A stretch of 64,000 bases of DNA, taken from positions 1 to 64,000 of the forward strand of contig AP018282.1 in NCBI GenBank assembly GCA_002368355.1, read 5' to 3'. The translations under genes and the position numbers were made by a program. The notes beneath the pieces are model-generated. The model did no database searches. It saw nothing but the letters and a program-made list of their open reading frames with translations, and was not told where the DNA came from. The stretch comes from Chondrocystis sp. NIES-4102 (lineage in GTDB: Bacteria > Cyanobacteriota > Cyanobacteriia > Cyanobacteriales > Xenococcaceae). This document shows positions 1-8,931 of this stretch, in pieces. Numbering within the stretch: the first letter of the stretch is position 1; each line of letters opens with the position of its first letter.

Positions 1-2
1 TG

Positions 3-305
3 ATGATGTCTATGGCTTCTACAGCAGGGACAAATTCTACGAATAACCAGGAAATGCCTATGAATCAATGTATGGGCATGATGGGAATGATGAGCATGGA
101 TCTAGAAGCTCTAAAAAACGCTCCCGACTTTGACCAAGCCTTTATCGAACAAATGATTCCCCATCACAAAATGGCAGTAATGATGGCTGGGATGATACTA
201 GATAGCGATCGCCCTGAAATGCGCGATTTGGCGAAATCTATTATTCAGGCTCAAAGTAACGAAATCGAGCAGATGCGGCAATGGCAGCAGACTTGGTATC
301 GTTAG
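3..305 (+). CDS. DUF305 (CopM-like) protein, probably 5'-truncated by the window edge
   Basis: The C-terminal two thirds is a DUF305 domain: a FIEQMIPHHKMAVMMA core, an RPEM turn, and the closing EIEQMRQWQQTWYR helix. A Met-rich stretch (MGMMGMMSM) precedes it. DUF305 proteins such as Synechocystis CopM bind copper in the periplasm or outside the cell. No signal peptide is visible and the frame is open to the left edge, so the true start is probably outside the window. It sits 54 nt upstream of a copper ATPase, which supports a copper role. The family call is firm; the start is unknown. Confidence 0.8.
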   Translation: MMSMASTAGTNSTNNQEMPMNQCMGMMGMMSMDLEALKNAPDFDQAFIEQMIPHHKMAVMMAGMILDSDRPEMRDLAKSIIQAQSNEIEQMRQWQQTWYR

Positions 306-359
306 CTGCCTGTTAGAGAGTTTGCTCATCAAAAACTTACTCTAGGAGCTTGTAGAAGC

Positions 360-2543
360 ATGGCTAGAAAACACTCACATCATAGGCACAGCCACGGCAG
401 CGCAAGTGAGGTAACTCCAGCAGGCGAAATGGCTAAAGACCCCATTTGCGGAATGGTAATTCCCAAAGCCACATCCCTGAAAACAGAACGAAGTGGACGC
501 AGCTACTATTTTTGTAGCCAAACTTGTCTCAACACCTTTCTCGACCCCGAACGGGAACTTAAATCGATGCGTCAGCGCGTTACCATTGCCCTGACTGGGG
601 TAATGCTTCTGGCGATTATGCGTGCTGCTGCCTTTCTTGGACTAGCAGCAGGAGTGACGCTGGTTACTTGGATTCCCATACCCGCTTTACCCTGGTTTAC
701 CTGGGGTGTCTGGCTATTCATTTTAACCACTCCAGTACAGTTCATTGGCGGGTGGTCTTTTTATGTGGGTTCGTGGAATGCTATTCGCACTCGCAGTATT
801 AACATGGACTTCCTCATCGCTTTGGGTACTACTGTTGCCTATCTCTATAGCGTAGTGGTGGTTTTCTTCCCCAATATCCTCCCCGTCCGAGTTGAAGAAC
901 GCAGCGTCTATTTTGAGGTTTCTGCCATTATCATTGCCTTTGTGCTGTTGGGCAAGTACATGGAAGAAATTATCAAAAAGAACTCGTCGGCTGCTGTTCG
1001 CAAGCTCTTGGATTTAAAACCTGCCACAGCAAAAGTAATTCGAGACGGGGAAGAGATAGAAATTCCAGCAGAACACGTAATGGTAGGCGAAACCGTTGTT
1101 GTTCGTCCAGGAGAGAAAGTGCCAACAGATGGAGTTGTCATAGATGGCGCTTCCTCGATCGACGAGTCGATGCTGACTGGGGAATCTATTCCCGTAGAAA
1201 AAGGAGTAGGAGCGGAGGTAATCGGTGGAACGCTCAATCGAACAGGACTTTTCCGCTTCCGAGCTTCTCGTGTGGGTTCGGAAACAGCATTGGCTCAAAT
1301 TATCAAGTTTGTCGAAGATGCACAAGCTAGTAGCGCCCAAGTCCAGCGACTAGCTGACAAAGTGACTGGTTATTTCGTTCCTGCGGTAGTCGCGATCGCT
1401 GTTATTGCTTTCCTTGGCTGGTCTTTGGCGGGCAATTTTCCTCAAGCCCTACTAGCATTTATCGCCGTTTTGATTATCTCCTGTCCTTGTGCGTTGGGAG
1501 TTGCGACCCCAGCCGCGCTGATGGTAGGAGTGGGCAAAGGAGCTGAAAACGGAATTTTGATTCGAGGAGGAGAGGTTTTAGAGCGAGCAGAAAAACTTTC
1601 TACAGTAATTTTCGATAAAACAGGGACGCTAACTCGCGGAGAACCTAGTGTCACAGATGTGGTTTCCCTCATAGAACGCCCAGAAGATGAAATTCTCAGG
1701 CTAGCTGCTGCGGTGGAAATAGGTTCGGAACATCCTTTAGGCGAAGCGATCGTGCGAGCTGCCAGAGAGCAAATGCTAGACGTTCCCAAAGTCAATAATT
1801 TTGAAGCAATTCTCGGACATGGCATTCGCGGAGAAATAAATGGCGATCGCGTCGTGTTGGGTAATCGTCGTCTATTCCGAGAGCAAGGCTATCAAATTAG
1901 TCCAGAAATAGAAGACAGGCTGACTCGCCTGGAAACTGATGGAAAAACCGCTATGCTGGTTGGTTGTAACGATCTACTGATGGGCATAGTGGCAGTAGCG
2001 GACACGCTGAAGCCTGAAGCCTATGAAGCAGTTGCTGCTCTGCGAAAAGAAAAAGTCAAGGTGGTATTACTCACGGGAGACAATCAGCGTACCGCCGATG
2101 CAATCGCTCGCCAACTGGGAATCGAGCGGGTAATTGCTGAGGTTTTGCCTGGAAATAAAGCCCAAGTGGTCAAAGACTTTCAAAAACGCGGTGAAGTTGT
2201 GGCAATGGTGGGCGATGGAGTTAATGATGCTCCTGCACTAGCAACTGCTGATATTGGTATTGCGATCGGTTCTGGTGCTGATGTAGCCAAAGAAACTGGC
2301 GGCATTATTTTGGTGAAAAACGATGTGCGCGACGTAGTAAAAGCTATCCGCTTGTCTCGTGCCACCATGCTCAAAATCAAACAGAACCTATTTTGGGCTT
2401 TTATCTACAACACGATCGGGCTTCCCATTGCTGCTTTGGGTTTTTTGAATCCAATTATTGCTGCTGCGGCAATGGCATTGAGTTCTTTATCGGTCATTGT
2501 CAATTCATCGCTGTTGAAAGGATTGAAGTTATCGACGAATTGA
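360..2543 (+). CDS. Copper-translocating P1B-type ATPase with YHS domain
   Basis: ATP-driven export of monovalent copper across a membrane is the expected role. The N terminus is His-rich, followed by a YHS-type metal domain (DPICGM at about residues 27-32, later CSQTC) instead of an HMA domain. The core has the TGES motif, the CPC metal site (Cys375-Pro-Cys377), the phosphorylated Asp in DKTGT (about 419), SEHPLGEA of the nucleotide-binding domain and GDGVNDAP. The last two helices carry YN and MALSS, which match the Cu(I) subgroup. Length is normal for an HMA-less member. It heads a run of small membrane proteins typical of metal islands. Confidence 0.93.
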   Translation: MARKHSHHRHSHGSASEVTPAGEMAKDPICGMVIPKATSLKTERSGRSYYFCSQTCLNTFLDPERELKSMRQRVTIALTGVMLLAIMRAAAFLGLAAGVTLVTWIPIPALPWFTWGVWLFILTTPVQFIGGWSFYVGSWNAIRTRSINMDFLIALGTTVAYLYSVVVVFFPNILPVRVEERSVYFEVSAIIIAFVLLGKYMEEIIKKNSSAAVRKLLDLKPATAKVIRDGEEIEIPAEHVMVGETVVVRPGEKVPTDGVVIDGASSIDESMLTGESIPVEKGVGAEVIGGTLNRTGLFRFRASRVGSETALAQIIKFVEDAQASSAQVQRLADKVTGYFVPAVVAIAVIAFLGWSLAGNFPQALLAFIAVLIISCPCALGVATPAALMVGVGKGAENGILIRGGEVLERAEKLSTVIFDKTGTLTRGEPSVTDVVSLIERPEDEILRLAAAVEIGSEHPLGEAIVRAAREQMLDVPKVNNFEAILGHGIRGEINGDRVVLGNRRLFREQGYQISPEIEDRLTRLETDGKTAMLVGCNDLLMGIVAVADTLKPEAYEAVAALRKEKVKVVLLTGDNQRTADAIARQLGIERVIAEVLPGNKAQVVKDFQKRGEVVAMVGDGVNDAPALATADIGIAIGSGADVAKETGGIILVKNDVRDVVKAIRLSRATMLKIKQNLFWAFIYNTIGLPIAALGFLNPIIAAAAMALSSLSVIVNSSLLKGLKLSTN

Positions 2544-2604
2544 GAGTGTAAAAACTTAACGCTAGTTTTCTCAAATACAAAAGCACATTATTTTAGAGGC
2601 TTCT

Positions 2605-2841
2605 ATGGTTCACAAACACGATCGTCAAGCTGGTGCAGGTAGCGGGTGGCTAAGTCCAAGCAAAATTACCTTGTATGTTTTCTTAGGCATTATTGCTTTT
2701 TTTCTAATTACCGAACACTGGGCGCATCTAATTCCTGTCCTACCTTGGCTATTTCTACTACTTTGCCCGCTCATGCATCTATTTATGCACGGCGGACATG
2801 GGGGACATGGTGGCAATAGCGATCGCAATTCCAATCGCTAA
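2605..2841 (+). CDS. DUF2933 small membrane protein
   Basis: A 78-residue protein with one or two hydrophobic segments, ending in LLCPLMHLFMHGGHGGHGG, the characteristic Cys-Pro-Leu-Met-His plus Gly-His tail of DUF2933. The His/Met/Cys-rich end suggests metal contact at the membrane, which is inference. It lies 61 nt after the copper ATPase and 25 nt before the methyltransferase-like gene, probably in the same transcript. DUF2933 genes are commonly found beside heavy-metal transporters and multicopper oxidases. Confidence 0.8.
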   Translation: MVHKHDRQAGAGSGWLSPSKITLYVFLGIIAFFLITEHWAHLIPVLPWLFLLLCPLMHLFMHGGHGGHGGNSDRNSNR

Positions 2842-2866
2842 ATAAAGAAAAAATAGGAGATAAACA

Positions 2867-3532
2867 ATGAAAGACGTACCTGCTTATGGTCTTTGGTCTT
2901 TAGTAATCATTAATTCCCTGATTTTCATCATTTTTGCCTTTAGTTTCACCAAACCCAAAAATCCCCGTGATTGGCGTTCATTTAGTGCTTTCTCAGCCTT
3001 TATTATCGCGTTATTTACGGAAATGTATGGATTTCCATTGACCCTTTACTTACTATCAGGATGGTTACAAACTCGCTTTCCAAAATTGGATATTTTTTCT
3101 CACGATGCTGGACATCTTTGGTGGACATTGCTGGGGTGGAAAGGAGATCCGCACTTAAATCCAATTCATCTGTTGAGTAGCATACTCATTTTTGGTGGAC
3201 TGATCTATCTTGCCTCTGCCTGGGAAGTACTATACAAAGCTCAACGCTCTCATACGCTAGCAACTTCTGGCCCTTACGCCACGATTCGCCATCCTCAGTA
3301 TGTAGCGTTCATCATCATTATGTTGGGTTTTCTGCTTCAGTGGCCGACTATCTTGACGCTATTGATGTTCCCATTTTTGGTGTTTATGTATACGCGGTTG
3401 GCGCGCCATGAGGAACGAGATGCCTTAGCAGAATTTGGAGATGAGTATCGACACTATGCCAAGAATACGCCAGCTTTTTTCCCTCGTTGGGGAAACAAAA
3501 GCGATCGCTCGACCAAACGTCCTGAAATTTAA
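2867..3532 (+). CDS. Isoprenylcysteine carboxyl methyltransferase-like membrane protein
   Basis: Integral membrane protein of 221 residues with about five hydrophobic segments. The C-terminal half has the ICMT/PEMT-type signature: TSGPYATIRHPQY, then ARHEERDALAEFGDEYRHYA, the SAM-binding region of this membrane methyltransferase family. The substrate in bacteria is generally unknown; these genes recur in metal-resistance clusters. The AGGAGA just upstream (about 2856) makes the ATG at 2867 a good start. The family call is firm, the biological role is not known. Confidence 0.82.
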   Translation: MKDVPAYGLWSLVIINSLIFIIFAFSFTKPKNPRDWRSFSAFSAFIIALFTEMYGFPLTLYLLSGWLQTRFPKLDIFSHDAGHLWWTLLGWKGDPHLNPIHLLSSILIFGGLIYLASAWEVLYKAQRSHTLATSGPYATIRHPQYVAFIIIMLGFLLQWPTILTLLMFPFLVFMYTRLARHEERDALAEFGDEYRHYAKNTPAFFPRWGNKSDRSTKRPEI

Positions 3533-3595
3533 GCTTCTACTTACTGACAGCAATAATTGGAATTTTAACAACATCAAATTAATTGGAGATTTCTT

Positions 3596-3910
3596 ATGGT
3601 AACCCACAGTCACAATCGAGGAAATCATCAGATTGCTAAGAACCCTTTTTCTAGATTAAAAGAGCGATCGCTCTCCATTTCCACAGCACTTATCACTGGC
3701 TCGATCTATACTATCTGCGTTTTGTTTCTCGCCGTAGCACCAAAAGCTACCATGGCTTTCTTCAGCTATATTTTTCATGCTGATTTGACCAATTTAGTAC
3801 GGGTAGTTACTTGGGGAAGTTTTATTACTGGTCTTTTATTTTGGTCTTTGGGAGCAGCTTTATACGCTGCTCTAATCGCTAGGCTCTATAACAGCTTTGC
3901 TATTAAATAA
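3596..3910 (+). CDS. DUF5676-like membrane protein
   Basis: A 104-residue protein with a polar, His-containing N terminus and two hydrophobic helices (about residues 30-52 and 70-95). Its layout (LSISTALITGSIYTIC, then a WGSFITGLLFWSLGAALYAALIARLYN end) resembles DUF5676, small membrane proteins common in metal islands. The start is preceded by TTGGAGAT. It is separated by about 60 nt from the gene upstream and 87 nt from the DUF1269 gene. Function unknown. Confidence 0.7.
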   Translation: MVTHSHNRGNHQIAKNPFSRLKERSLSISTALITGSIYTICVLFLAVAPKATMAFFSYIFHADLTNLVRVVTWGSFITGLLFWSLGAALYAALIARLYNSFAIK

Positions 3911-3997
3911 AAAAAGCCAAGCGATCCAGACAACATTTGAAAAAATGCGCGATCGCCCTTTTAATCTGCACTATCTGTATTTAAGGAGAAAAAAACT

Positions 3998-4522
3998 ATG
4001 AGCGATTTAATTGTTATCGGTTTTAAAGATGAATTTAAGGCAGACGAGGTTCTAATCGAGTTGAGAAAACTGGAATTAGAGTATCTTATCGACTTAGAAG
4101 ATGCTGCCATTGTCGTCAGAAATAAAGAAGGAAAAATCAAGATTAAGCAAACTCAAGAACTCGTAACTTCTGGTGCGTTAACTGGCGGTTTTTGGGGGCT
4201 ACTTCTCGGTTTAATTTTCTTTCATCCAATGCTGGCTTTTTTTGGTGTGGCTGCTGGCGCAATTTCGGGAGCGCTTACAGATATTGGCATTGACGACAAC
4301 TTTATTCGAGAAATTGGCAATACGATCGAGCCGGGAACATCTGCCCTTTTTGTGTTGGTGAGGAAGTCTACACCAGATAAAGTTTTAGAAGATTTGAGCA
4401 AATTCGAGGGGAAAGTACTGCGAACTTCGTTATCGAAAGAGGATGAAGCAAAATTGCAAGCTGCTTTAACTAAAGGTGAAACTGGTCTAAATTTCTCCTC
4501 AGTTTCACGGTCGAGTCAATAA
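3998..4522 (+). CDS. DUF1269 domain membrane-associated protein
   Basis: A 174-residue DUF1269 protein: an N-terminal alpha/beta part with the signature DLEDAAIVVRNKEGKIKIKQT, a Gly-rich double hydrophobic hairpin (GALTGGFWGLLLGLIFFHP, then GVAAGAISGAL), and a C-terminal part with TSALFVLVR. The family is widespread in cyanobacteria and linked to stress responses, but no activity is established. A strong AAGGAG lies ten bases before the ATG. It continues the membrane-protein run of this island. Confidence 0.85.
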   Translation: MSDLIVIGFKDEFKADEVLIELRKLELEYLIDLEDAAIVVRNKEGKIKIKQTQELVTSGALTGGFWGLLLGLIFFHPMLAFFGVAAGAISGALTDIGIDDNFIREIGNTIEPGTSALFVLVRKSTPDKVLEDLSKFEGKVLRTSLSKEDEAKLQAALTKGETGLNFSSVSRSSQ

Positions 4523-4531
4523 CGAGTGATT

Positions 4532-4612
4532 ATGATTACTTTTCTTTTGATTATTGCAGTGGTTGTCTGCATGGCAATGTTATTTTGGCTATTTCAAGTC
4601 TTGCAAAAATAA
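4532..4612 (+). CDS. Putative 26-residue single-helix membrane peptide
   Basis: A short ORF starting ten bases after the DUF1269 stop encodes MITFLLIIAVVVCMAMLFWL followed by FQVLQK: one transmembrane helix with a short polar tail. It could be a small accessory subunit of the neighbouring membrane proteins. There is no strong ribosome binding site, although the preceding stop is close enough for translational coupling. The sequence supports a membrane peptide, but expression is uncertain. Confidence 0.4.
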   Translation: MITFLLIIAVVVCMAMLFWLFQVLQK

Positions 4613-4717
4613 ACTCTTGAAGTTTAGTTACTTATCAGCAAAAAAATATGAACGATCGATTCAGGAGCGCGATCTAAAAGCTACTTTTAAACTTGACTTA
4701 TCGAAAGAGAAAATATT

Positions 4718-4879
4718 ATGCACGAACAAAGCCTCAATAATTCAATTAGTTCGGAACTGCGGAAAGATAAAAGTAGGCAAAAGCTGCTGACTAATTTACT
4801 TGGAATGTTACTAATGTTTTTTGCTTGCTTGTTGGTCTGTCATTTTCCCGAACTAGTTAGTATAACTTTAAAACATTGA
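4718..4879 (+). CDS. Putative 53-residue single-pass membrane protein
   Basis: The ORF encodes a basic, polar N-terminal half (about residues 1-24) followed by one hydrophobic helix (LLGMLLMFFACLLVCHF) and a short tail. A weak purine-rich AAAGAGA precedes the ATG. It ends 18 nt before the four-helix protein and fits the run of small membrane proteins here. No family is recognised. Confidence 0.45.
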   Translation: MHEQSLNNSISSELRKDKSRQKLLTNLLGMLLMFFACLLVCHFPELVSITLKH

Positions 4880-4897
4880 TCTTCTTAGAAAGTAATC

Positions 4898-5386
4898 ATG
4901 CCAAGCGCAAAAAAATCTGTCTCCAGTTGGGCAAATTGCCTATTATCTGCTCCAGAAACAAATCTATTTCTATTTGCTTTCTTACTCAACTTTGTTTACG
5001 AAGTTTGGCAAGCTCCTTATTACGAATTCTATGGAGCGCCTTCTTTTGCAGACAAAATTAAAGACCTCACCCATTGCTCCTTTGGCGATGCTGTCATCAT
5101 TCTTATCAGTGCTTTGCTTGTGAGTTTGTTAGCTCGTTCTCGTTATTGGGTGCTTAAACCAACGCGGAAGCTAACGTTGCTTTTTACTAGCGTAGGCTTA
5201 GTTACCACCCTAGTTATCGAAACTTATCGAGTGAATGTGAGCAAAGTCTATGGCGTTCCAGTTTTAGCAGTTCCTGGTCTTGGCATGAGTTCGTTAGCTG
5301 TACTTCAGTGGATAATTTTGCCTCCTTTGATACTCGCTATGGCTCGCCGTCATCTGGTGGGTTGGGGGATGGGTGGGAAAGGATAA
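4898..5386 (+). CDS. Hypothetical four-helix membrane protein
   Basis: A 162-residue protein with about four hydrophobic segments. Recognisable stretches are NFVYEVWQAPYYEFYG after helix 1, DLTHCSFGDAVIILISALLV at helix 2, an ETYRV loop and a final hydrophobic helix near VLQWIILPPLILAMARR. The pattern resembles an uncharacterised bacterial membrane family; no enzymatic motif is evident. It is the last gene of the metal-island run before devBCA. Function unknown. Confidence 0.65.
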   Translation: MPSAKKSVSSWANCLLSAPETNLFLFAFLLNFVYEVWQAPYYEFYGAPSFADKIKDLTHCSFGDAVIILISALLVSLLARSRYWVLKPTRKLTLLFTSVGLVTTLVIETYRVNVSKVYGVPVLAVPGLGMSSLAVLQWIILPPLILAMARRHLVGWGMGGKG

Positions 5387-5419
5387 GACAGACCAGTATT
5401 AATTTTTATATCGCACTCC

Positions 5420-5451
5420 TTGACTCTCCAATTGAGAAGAAAATTTAGGAT
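5420..5451 (+). promoter_or_regulatory. Weak MerR-type promoter ahead of devBCA
   Basis: TTGACT at 5420-5425 and TAGGAT at 5446-5451 are separated by exactly 20 bp, the spacing shared by the stronger MerR-type promoters of this window. The spacer holds CTCCAATTGAG, a degraded version of the CTCCAGTTAACTAGAG dyad. The geometry is good but the dyad is poor, so control by the same regulator is possible rather than shown. Confidence 0.35.
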
Positions 5452-5522
5452 CGTTCTAGATGCGATAGAAGCACCATTAACTTTCCCGACTTTACTAGCC
5501 AACAACTTAATGGAGGTTATTT

Positions 5523-5594
5523 ATGACTACAGCAACACAAGTAACAACTCAGGCTGTCGGGATTAAGCAAAACCAGTCAGATTGGAGATTTTAG
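5523..5594 (+). CDS. Short 23-residue leader ORF upstream of devB
   Basis: A strong GGAGG at 5512-5516 sits six bases before this ATG, better than the site of devB itself. The ORF encodes 23 residues (MTTATQVTTQAVGI, then KQNQSDWRF) and stops two bases before the devB ATG at 5597, with the devB ribosome site inside it. It could be a translational coupler or the remnant of a longer gene. No signal peptide or motif is seen. Confidence 0.4.
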   Translation: MTTATQVTTQAVGIKQNQSDWRF

Positions 5595-5596
5595 TC

Positions 5597-6793
5597 ATGG
5601 ATATTCCTTCAAAAACTCCACAAGTCAAACGCTCTAGGAGATGGGTGTTGGCATTAGTAATCACTACTGGAATTGTTACTGCGACTGCCGCAGTTTACAC
5701 AGTTTCTCGCTATCGCTTATTACCTTCAACACCTGCACCAACACCTGCACCAACCGTTCCAATTGTCAGGACTGTGACCGCCTTGGGACGCTTGGAACCC
5801 GAAGGGGAGGCGGTTCATCCAGCGACAACTGGATCTTTAGAAGGAACTCGGATTCTAAAAATCTTAGTCAAAGAGGGGGAAAAAGTCAAGGCTGGACAGA
5901 TTATCGCCATCCTCGACACCCGCGCTCGCCGTTTGGCTGCTTTAAAAGAGACTCAAGAACAGGTAAAAGTTGCTCAAACACGACTAGCACAGGTTAAAGC
6001 AGGAGCAAAAGTTGGAGAAATCAACGCGCAAAAAGCAACGATTCTGCGGATGGAAGCTGAGTTGCGGGGCAATGTCAAAGCTCAAGAAGCTACAGTAGAG
6101 CGATTAGTGGCTGAATTACAAAATGCTGAAACCGAAGATCGACGCTACCAGCAACTATACCAAGACAATGCCGTTTCCGCATCTACTCGCGATAGCAAAC
6201 ATCTAGCAGTCGAAACCGCACAGAAACAACTGGAAGAAGGAAAAGCGACATTAAACCGACTTCGGGAATCGATGCAAGCACAACTCAACGAAGCCAAAGC
6301 CAATCTCAACCGCATTGCAGAAGTTCGTCCTACTGACGTGGGAGCGGCACGAGCAGAAGTGGACAAAGCATTGGCAGCCGTGGAGAGGACAAAAGCAGAC
6401 CTGGAAGTAGCCTACGTGCGCTCGCCAAGAGACGGTCGAATCTTGAAAATCCATATTCGTCCTGGAGAAGTAGTCGACGATCGGGGAGAGGGGATTCTCA
6501 AACTTGGTCAAACCGACAAAATGTATGCAGTAGCAGAGGTGTATGAAACTGACATCAGGAAAGTTCGTCTGGGACAGCGTGCTACAATTACCAGCGATGC
6601 TTTTGTTGGGAAATTACAGGGAACTGTAAACCAGATTGGTTGGGAAATAGGCAAAAAAGACGTTCTCAGCACCGATCCCGCCGCTGCTACGGATGTTAGA
6701 GTGGTCGAAGTGAAAATTCGTCTCGATCCTGCTTCCAGTCAGCAAGTTGCTGCTCTTAATAACCTGCAAGTAACTGTGGAGATCGAGCCATGA
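5597..6793 (+). CDS. devB: DevB-like HlyD-family membrane fusion protein
   Basis: Periplasmic adaptor of an ABC exporter. After one N-terminal membrane helix (WVLALVITTGIVTATAAVYT) come a proline-rich linker, a biotinyl-lipoyl half motif (LEGTRILKILVKEGEKVKAG), a long coiled-coil hairpin (about residues 100-255), the second lipoyl half (YVRSPRDGRILKIHIRPGEV) and a beta-barrel. The order devB-devC-devA matches the heterocyst glycolipid exporter family, but in this island the cargo is unknown. ATG 5597 is preferred over TTG 5582 because GGAG lies at 5584-5587. The end overlaps devC by 4 nt. Confidence 0.88.
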   Translation: MDIPSKTPQVKRSRRWVLALVITTGIVTATAAVYTVSRYRLLPSTPAPTPAPTVPIVRTVTALGRLEPEGEAVHPATTGSLEGTRILKILVKEGEKVKAGQIIAILDTRARRLAALKETQEQVKVAQTRLAQVKAGAKVGEINAQKATILRMEAELRGNVKAQEATVERLVAELQNAETEDRRYQQLYQDNAVSASTRDSKHLAVETAQKQLEEGKATLNRLRESMQAQLNEAKANLNRIAEVRPTDVGAARAEVDKALAAVERTKADLEVAYVRSPRDGRILKIHIRPGEVVDDRGEGILKLGQTDKMYAVAEVYETDIRKVRLGQRATITSDAFVGKLQGTVNQIGWEIGKKDVLSTDPAAATDVRVVEVKIRLDPASSQQVAALNNLQVTVEIEP

Positions 6794-7944
6794 GTCGCAA
6801 ACTCTTTTTAGCTTGGCTGCAACTAAGTAGAGAAAGAGCTAGACTTCTAGTCGCTTTGGCAGGAATTGGTTTTGCCGTTATTCTTATGTTCATGCAAATT
6901 GGTTTTAGAATAGCCTTGTTTGAAAGTGCGACCCGCGTGCATGAAAGTCTCAATGCAGAGATAGTGCTAATTAATCCTCGTTCTCGCGCCTTAATTAGTA
7001 TGAACAACTTTTCCAGACGGCGTTTATATCAAGTTCTTAGTTTCGACGGAGTAGCGTCGATCGATTCAATGTACGTGAGTTTAGGAACTTGGAAAAGTCC
7101 CGAAAGCGATCGCGATCGCGCCATCTTAGTTTTGGGGGTCGATCCAGCCAAGAGAAGTTTGCATATCCCAGAAATCGATCGATATCTGAACAAGCTCAAA
7201 CTCGACGACGTTGCCATTCTCGACCGAGTTTCTCGCCCCGAATTTAAGCCTTTTATTACAGAAGTGGCTCAAGGCAAAGTCATTACACCTGAAATCAATG
7301 GTCGGAAAATTAAAGTAGTAGGCTTGTTTACAGTTGGTTCGTCTTTTGGTTCTGACGCGCTGCTAATTACGAGCGAAGTAAATTTTTTACGGATTTTCAA
7401 AACTCGCAAAGCAGGAGAAATCAATATCGGTTTAGTCAAAATTAAACCTAATGAAAATATCGAACAAACTGCTCGGGCGATAAAAGCTGACTTACCTAAA
7501 GATGTACGGGTACTAACCCACGACGAATTTGTGGAATTTGAGAAGAACTACTGGCAGAAAAATACAGCCATTGGTTTCGTTTTTACGCTGGGAACAATCA
7601 TGGGATTTATTGTCGGCAGTGTAATTGTCTATCAAGTTCTCTATACAAATGTCTCCGATCATTTGGCTGAGTACGCAACGCTAAAAGCGATGGGATATAA
7701 GGATCGTTACTTATTAGGCATGGTGTTGCAAGAATCTCTAATTTTGGCAGTTTTGGGTTACATACCTGGATTTGCCATCACGCTGGGATTATACGACCTC
7801 ACCAAAAAAGCTACCAGTTTACCTATGGCAATGGATTTCGGACGGGGCTTGATAGTTTTAATCTTAACCATTCTCATGTGCGCCCTTTCTGGCGCGATCG
7901 CCGTTCGTAAATTACAAGCAGCCGATCCCGCTGACATTTTTTAG
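6790..7944 (+). CDS. devC: DevC-like ABC transporter permease
   Basis: Permease of 384 residues with the MacB/FtsX-type layout: one N-terminal helix (about residues 20-38), a large extracytoplasmic domain, and three C-terminal helices (from about 260). The start, MSRKLFLAWLQLSRERARLL, is typical of cyanobacterial DevC. The ATGA overlap with devB indicates translational coupling, and devA follows closely. The complex is expected to work with an outer-membrane TolC-like channel, which is not encoded here. Confidence 0.88.
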   Translation: MSRKLFLAWLQLSRERARLLVALAGIGFAVILMFMQIGFRIALFESATRVHESLNAEIVLINPRSRALISMNNFSRRRLYQVLSFDGVASIDSMYVSLGTWKSPESDRDRAILVLGVDPAKRSLHIPEIDRYLNKLKLDDVAILDRVSRPEFKPFITEVAQGKVITPEINGRKIKVVGLFTVGSSFGSDALLITSEVNFLRIFKTRKAGEINIGLVKIKPNENIEQTARAIKADLPKDVRVLTHDEFVEFEKNYWQKNTAIGFVFTLGTIMGFIVGSVIVYQVLYTNVSDHLAEYATLKAMGYKDRYLLGMVLQESLILAVLGYIPGFAITLGLYDLTKKATSLPMAMDFGRGLIVLILTILMCALSGAIAVRKLQAADPADIF

Positions 7945-7976
7945 TTAGAAATTATAGTTAGAAATTGCTCGAACCT

Positions 7977-8678
7977 ATGGCTCAACAACCTGTTGTCACA
8001 ATTAAGCATCTCAATCATTACTTTGGTCGAGGCGATTTGAGAAAGCAAATTCTATTTGACATCAATTTAGAAATCTATTGTGGAGAAATTGTCATCATGA
8101 TGGGACCGTCTGGGTCGGGCAAAACAACTTTGCTGACCTTGATTGGTGGTTTGCGTTCTCCTCAAGAAGGCAGTCTCAAAGTATTCGATCGCGAGTTAAA
8201 TCGAGCAAGCATCGATCGACTCGTAGAAATTAGGCGCAACATCGGTTACATCTTCCAATCTCATAATTTGTTGCAATTTTTAACTGCTTGGCAGAACGTG
8301 CAAACAGCTCTCGAACTGCATCCCGATATTCCGTCCGAAGAACTTCATGCCAGAGCAGAAGCTATGCTCAAAGCAGTAGGTCTGGAACATCGTGCGAATT
8401 ACTACCCAGAAAATCTCTCTGGCGGACAGAAACAAAAAGTCGCGATCGCCCGCGCTTTAGTCAGCCATCCCAAGTTAGTTTTAGCCGACGAACCAACTGC
8501 GGCTTTAGATAGTAAATCGGGACGAGATGTGGTAGAACTGATGCAGCGTTTGGCTAGAGAACAAGGATGCTCCATTTTGGTTGTGACACACGATAATCGC
8601 ATTCTAGATATCGCAGATCGCATCGTTCGCATGGAAGATGGTCGGCTATTCGTGGATAGTACTACTCTCATGAGTTAA
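7977..8678 (+). CDS. devA: DevA-like ABC transporter ATP-binding protein
   Basis: ATPase subunit with Walker A GPSGSGKTT, Q-loop FQSHNLL, ABC signature LSGGQKQKVAIARAL, Walker B LVLADEPTAALD and the switch His in VVTHDNR. It belongs to the LolD/MacB-like group that pairs with DevC permeases. The ATG at 7977 is chosen; an in-frame TTG at 7965 would add four residues and neither has a strong ribosome site. It completes the devBCA operon. Confidence 0.9.
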   Translation: MAQQPVVTIKHLNHYFGRGDLRKQILFDINLEIYCGEIVIMMGPSGSGKTTLLTLIGGLRSPQEGSLKVFDRELNRASIDRLVEIRRNIGYIFQSHNLLQFLTAWQNVQTALELHPDIPSEELHARAEAMLKAVGLEHRANYYPENLSGGQKQKVAIARALVSHPKLVLADEPTAALDSKSGRDVVELMQRLAREQGCSILVVTHDNRILDIADRIVRMEDGRLFVDSTTLMS

Positions 8679-8706
8679 CCGTTCTTTCTCTTGTAGTTGT
8701 AGTTGA

Positions 8707-8931
8707 TTATGCGTTTATTCTCTGTATCGATCCTAACATTCCCAAACGTCTAATTGTTTGTAGCAATCTCTCTGGAGTAAACAAACTCAGATCGGGATAA
8801 ATCGACAGCCATACACAAATCAGCAAACAGAGGAATAAAATGATTAGAGCAGCAGCGTTAGTATAATTCCAAAACGCCCGCAGATTGTTCGATCGGATGC
8901 GTCTTTTCACTTTTAGCTCAACTTCTGCCAA
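8707..8931 (-). CDS. Hypothetical single-pass membrane protein
   Basis: A 74-residue protein with a basic N terminus (VKRRIRSNNLRAFWNYT), one long hydrophobic helix (AAALIILFLCLLICVWLSI) and a short C-terminal tail. Its start lies inside the 3' end of the BNR-repeat gene, giving a 19-nt overlap and probable translational coupling. It may anchor or process its neighbour. No family is recognised. Confidence 0.55.
   Translation of the reverse strand: MAEVELKVKRRIRSNNLRAFWNYTNAAALIILFLCLLICVWLSIYPDLSLFTPERLLQTIRRLGMLGSIQRINA

Noticed and set aside
908-2380. Several open frames on the opposite strand inside the first copper ATPase gene (908-1237, 1014-1340, 1442-1825, 2180-2380)
   Set aside because: They lie fully within a well-supported ATPase gene and show no family resemblance; they are shadow frames.
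4554-4790. 78-codon plus-strand ORF
   Set aside because: It overlaps the more plausible membrane peptides at 4532-4612 and 4718-4879 in other frames, and its product has no membrane helix or known motif.
6145-6511. Minus-strand ORFs within devB
   Set aside because: They lie in the coiled-coil coding region of devB, where codon bias opens false frames.
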